Shown piece after piece: positions 14,080 through 15,245 of a stretch of DNA of 15,245 nucleotides. A model generated the notes under the pieces. That model did not search any database, was not told the DNA's origin, and worked only from the letters and a program-made list of their open reading frames with translations. This stretch comes from CAZCDM01 sp964497475 (GTDB lineage Bacteria; Planctomycetota; Phycisphaerae; SM23-33). The stretch's first letter is position 1. Each line of letters opens with the position of its first letter. A program made the position numbers and the translations under genes. The stretch lies in the NCBI GenBank assembly GCA_964497475.1, contig CAZCDM010000037.1:1-15245 (forward strand). The letters are read 5' to 3'.

Positions 14080-14108
14080 AGTCTAGCGTGGTCGGCCCGG
14101 GCGGGCAA
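14080..14108 (-). promoter_or_regulatory. Promoter of the pyrRBC operon
   Basis: On the minus strand, TTGCCC (14108-14103) and TAGACT (14085-14080) are separated by exactly 17 bases, each matching four of six consensus bases. Eight bases follow before the ATG at 14071. Transcription would begin within one or two bases of the start codon, and no Shine-Dalgarno is present, which implies a leaderless or nearly leaderless message. The rest of the 136-bp divergent gap holds no clear promoter for the gene at 14208. Confidence 0.55.
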
Positions 14109-14207
14109 GGGGCAGCCTCGCAAAGCGGTCAAGATTCCTCATCCCTGGTCCGATATGTCCGCGGCAGATGTTCCGCGCGCAGGGGCTACGGGCCCGAGGA
14201 GTTTCCG

Positions 14208-15071
14208 ATGAATGTGACTGTCCGTAAACGGTACCGCCAGGCGTGGCTGTGGCTTGGCGTGGTGGCAATGTTCCTGGTGGGCATCGGGCTGGCGTGGCTG
14301 GTCAGGCCGGCCTCGGCCGAGACGCGCGACGAGAGCACCAGCGTCTACTACCAGGTGACCTACGCCGACGGCGAGATCAAAGACCTCGCCACCGCGCCGC
14401 GCACCAACACCAATATCCTGATGGTGACCAAGATTACGCAGTACCAGTCGGACCTGGTCGGCTACGAGGCCGTCTCGACCGGCAATCAGACGATCGAATC
14501 GCTGAATCCCACGCGGACGGTCCAGACGCAGCTGGAGTGGGATGGCACGAGCTGGGCCCCGGCCGTAAAGCCTCGCCAGCAAGCGCCCGCCCAGCCCGCT
14601 GCAGCCCCGGTCCGCCCGGCCGGTGGGGCCGAGCAGCCCCTGCCGGCTTCGAGTGCGGCCTTGCTCGAACAGAGCCTCGCCGAAGCGGCCCGCGCCATCG
14701 CCGAAGCCGACCAGAAGCTCAGCACCGCCGCAGCCGAACCCGGCGGACTCACCGCCGCCCGCAAAGCGCTCGCCCGCGCCATGGCCGCCTTGCAGACCAG
14801 CCAGCAGATCGCCTCGCGTGCCAGCCAGCCGGGGGCGACCACGCCGGCAGGCTCGGCTGGGCCTTCGCGCGACGTCGCCAGCGGCTACCGTTCCGTCACC
14901 AAGCCCCAGCCCGTGCTCACCACCACCGTCAACGCCGAGGCCATGCCCTGGGCCTACCCCTGCATGCCCGGCGGATGGGGCGAGTGGGGCGGCAATGCAT
15001 CGGTCGTCACCCAGCAGCCCAACCCGGACTACGACATCGGCCCGCGCGTCATCATCCGCGAAGAACATTGA
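14208..15071 (+). CDS. Exported or membrane-anchored protein of unknown function
   Basis: A 287-residue protein I do not recognise. The start at 14208 is set by GAGGAG (14196-14201) six bases upstream. The N terminus has basic residues (RKRYR, 6-10), a hydrophobic stretch at about 12-32, and ASAE (35-38), where a signal peptidase could cut; it may alternatively stay as an anchor. Residues 45-110 look like a small folded domain (YYQVTYADGEIKDL, then ITQYQSDLVGYEAVST). A Pro/Ala/Gln-rich linker (about 120-150) follows, then an Ala-rich helix likely to form a coiled coil (about 150-200), and a low-complexity C terminus rich in Gly, Pro and Trp (PWAYPCMPGGWGEWGG near 250-265). It probably works in the periplasm or at the cell surface. 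It diverges from pyrRBC; nothing links their functions. Confidence 0.75.
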   Translation: MNVTVRKRYRQAWLWLGVVAMFLVGIGLAWLVRPASAETRDESTSVYYQVTYADGEIKDLATAPRTNTNILMVTKITQYQSDLVGYEAVSTGNQTIESLNPTRTVQTQLEWDGTSWAPAVKPRQQAPAQPAAAPVRPAGGAEQPLPASSAALLEQSLAEAARAIAEADQKLSTAAAEPGGLTAARKALARAMAALQTSQQIASRASQPGATTPAGSAGPSRDVASGYRSVTKPQPVLTTTVNAEAMPWAYPCMPGGWGEWGGNASVVTQQPNPDYDIGPRVIIREEH

Positions 15072-15075
15072 GGCT

Positions 15076-15105
15076 TGCCAATGCATGGCAATCTGGTGCC
15101 AATGA
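15076..15105. promoter_or_regulatory. Inverted repeat and direct repeats, possible operator
   Basis: TTGCCA-ATGCA-TGGCAA (15076-15092) is an inverted repeat, and TGCCAATG occurs twice, 21 bases apart (15077-15084 and 15098-15105), two turns of the helix. They lie between the end of the exported protein gene and the start of the partial gene at the right edge. They could be a regulator site or a weak stem after the gene; there is no T-run, so a terminator is unlikely. Confidence 0.25.
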
Positions 15106-15157
15106 GGAGGCTGATAGTGACTGACATTTTTTTCTGGCGCGATGTTAGCCCTTGATT

Positions 15158-15163
15158 TATAAT
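15158..15163 (+). promoter_or_regulatory. -10 element (TATAAT) for the gene at the right edge
   Basis: A perfect TATAAT, 11 bases upstream of an ATG at 15175. No good -35 is seen 16-18 bases upstream. The spacing would leave a leader of only a few bases, resembling the close promoters of nadK and pyrR. Confidence 0.4.
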
Positions 15164-15174
15164 GGCTTACGGCA

Positions 15175-15245
15175 ATGGTGCCTAATGGAGTTAAGGGCAC
15201 CTTGAAAAATTCACTTTTCGGCCTCGCTGGTCTTTTCGCTCCCTG
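15175..15245 (+). CDS. Partial gene with a signal-peptide-like N terminus (cut by the window end)
   Basis: An open frame from ATG (15175) reaches the window end: a short polar start including a lysine pair of positions, then NSLFGLAGLFAP, which looks like the beginning of a signal peptide or membrane segment. An in-frame TTG at 15202 with AAGGG (15193-15197) four bases upstream is an alternative start. Only 23 codons are visible, so no function can be given. Confidence 0.4.
   Translation, partial: MVPNGVKGTLKNSLFGLAGLFAP

Noticed and set aside
13872..14207. Upstream extension of the exported-protein frame into the pyrR region
   Set aside because: It is antisense to pyrR; a strong GAGGAG site sets the start at 14208, directly before a signal-like segment.

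Overview
The window is GC-rich, densely coded bacterial chromosome with no rRNA, tRNA, CRISPR array, transposase or phage gene. The gene set (NAD kinase, purD, a pyrRBC cluster, several UroD/MtaA-like and 2-oxoacid oxidoreductase genes, PilZ and STAS proteins) would fit an anaerobic or facultative environmental bacterium. The style (high GC, leaderless starts beside Shine-Dalgarno starts, MtaA-like proteins) reminds me of Planctomycetota/Phycisphaerae, but no phylogenetic marker in the window proves it, so this is a weak inference.

Layout, left to right. 117-971 (+) is NAD kinase, with a promoter so close that its mRNA is probably leaderless. 1221-1499 (+) is a small stand-alone LuxR/GerE-type DNA-binding protein preceded by a perfect palindrome. 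1646-6340 (+) is the centrepiece: a 1564-residue protein that joins a complete IorA-IorB-type 2-oxoacid (indolepyruvate) oxidoreductase to a complete GltD-like FAD/NAD(P)H flavoprotein. A 416-bp gap follows, holding two adjacent hairpins whose loops are runs of 8 and 10 G. 6757-7890 (+) is a two-TM membrane protein with a ~55-residue helical repeat. 8027-8392 (+) is an orphan STAS (anti-sigma antagonist-like) protein. 8475-9758 (+) is PurD, translationally coupled to 9758-10753 (+), an MtaA/UroD-family protein.

The right part is mostly on the minus strand. pyrR (14071-13538), pyrB (13578-12571) and pyrC (12574-11294) overlap one another and form one operon for early pyrimidine synthesis, read from a well-formed promoter that abuts the pyrR start codon. 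A PilZ protein (11209-10856) follows in the same direction. Diverging from pyrR is an exported or membrane-anchored protein of unknown function (14208-15071, +), and a further signal-peptide-like gene begins at the right edge.

Functionally, nadK (NADP supply), the proposed NAD(P)-linked 2-oxoacid oxidoreductase, purD and pyrRBC are core metabolism, while the LuxR-HTH, STAS and PilZ proteins are regulators with no visible partners. The most novel items are the single-chain oxoacid oxidoreductase-flavoprotein fusion and the paired poly-G-loop hairpins immediately downstream of it.
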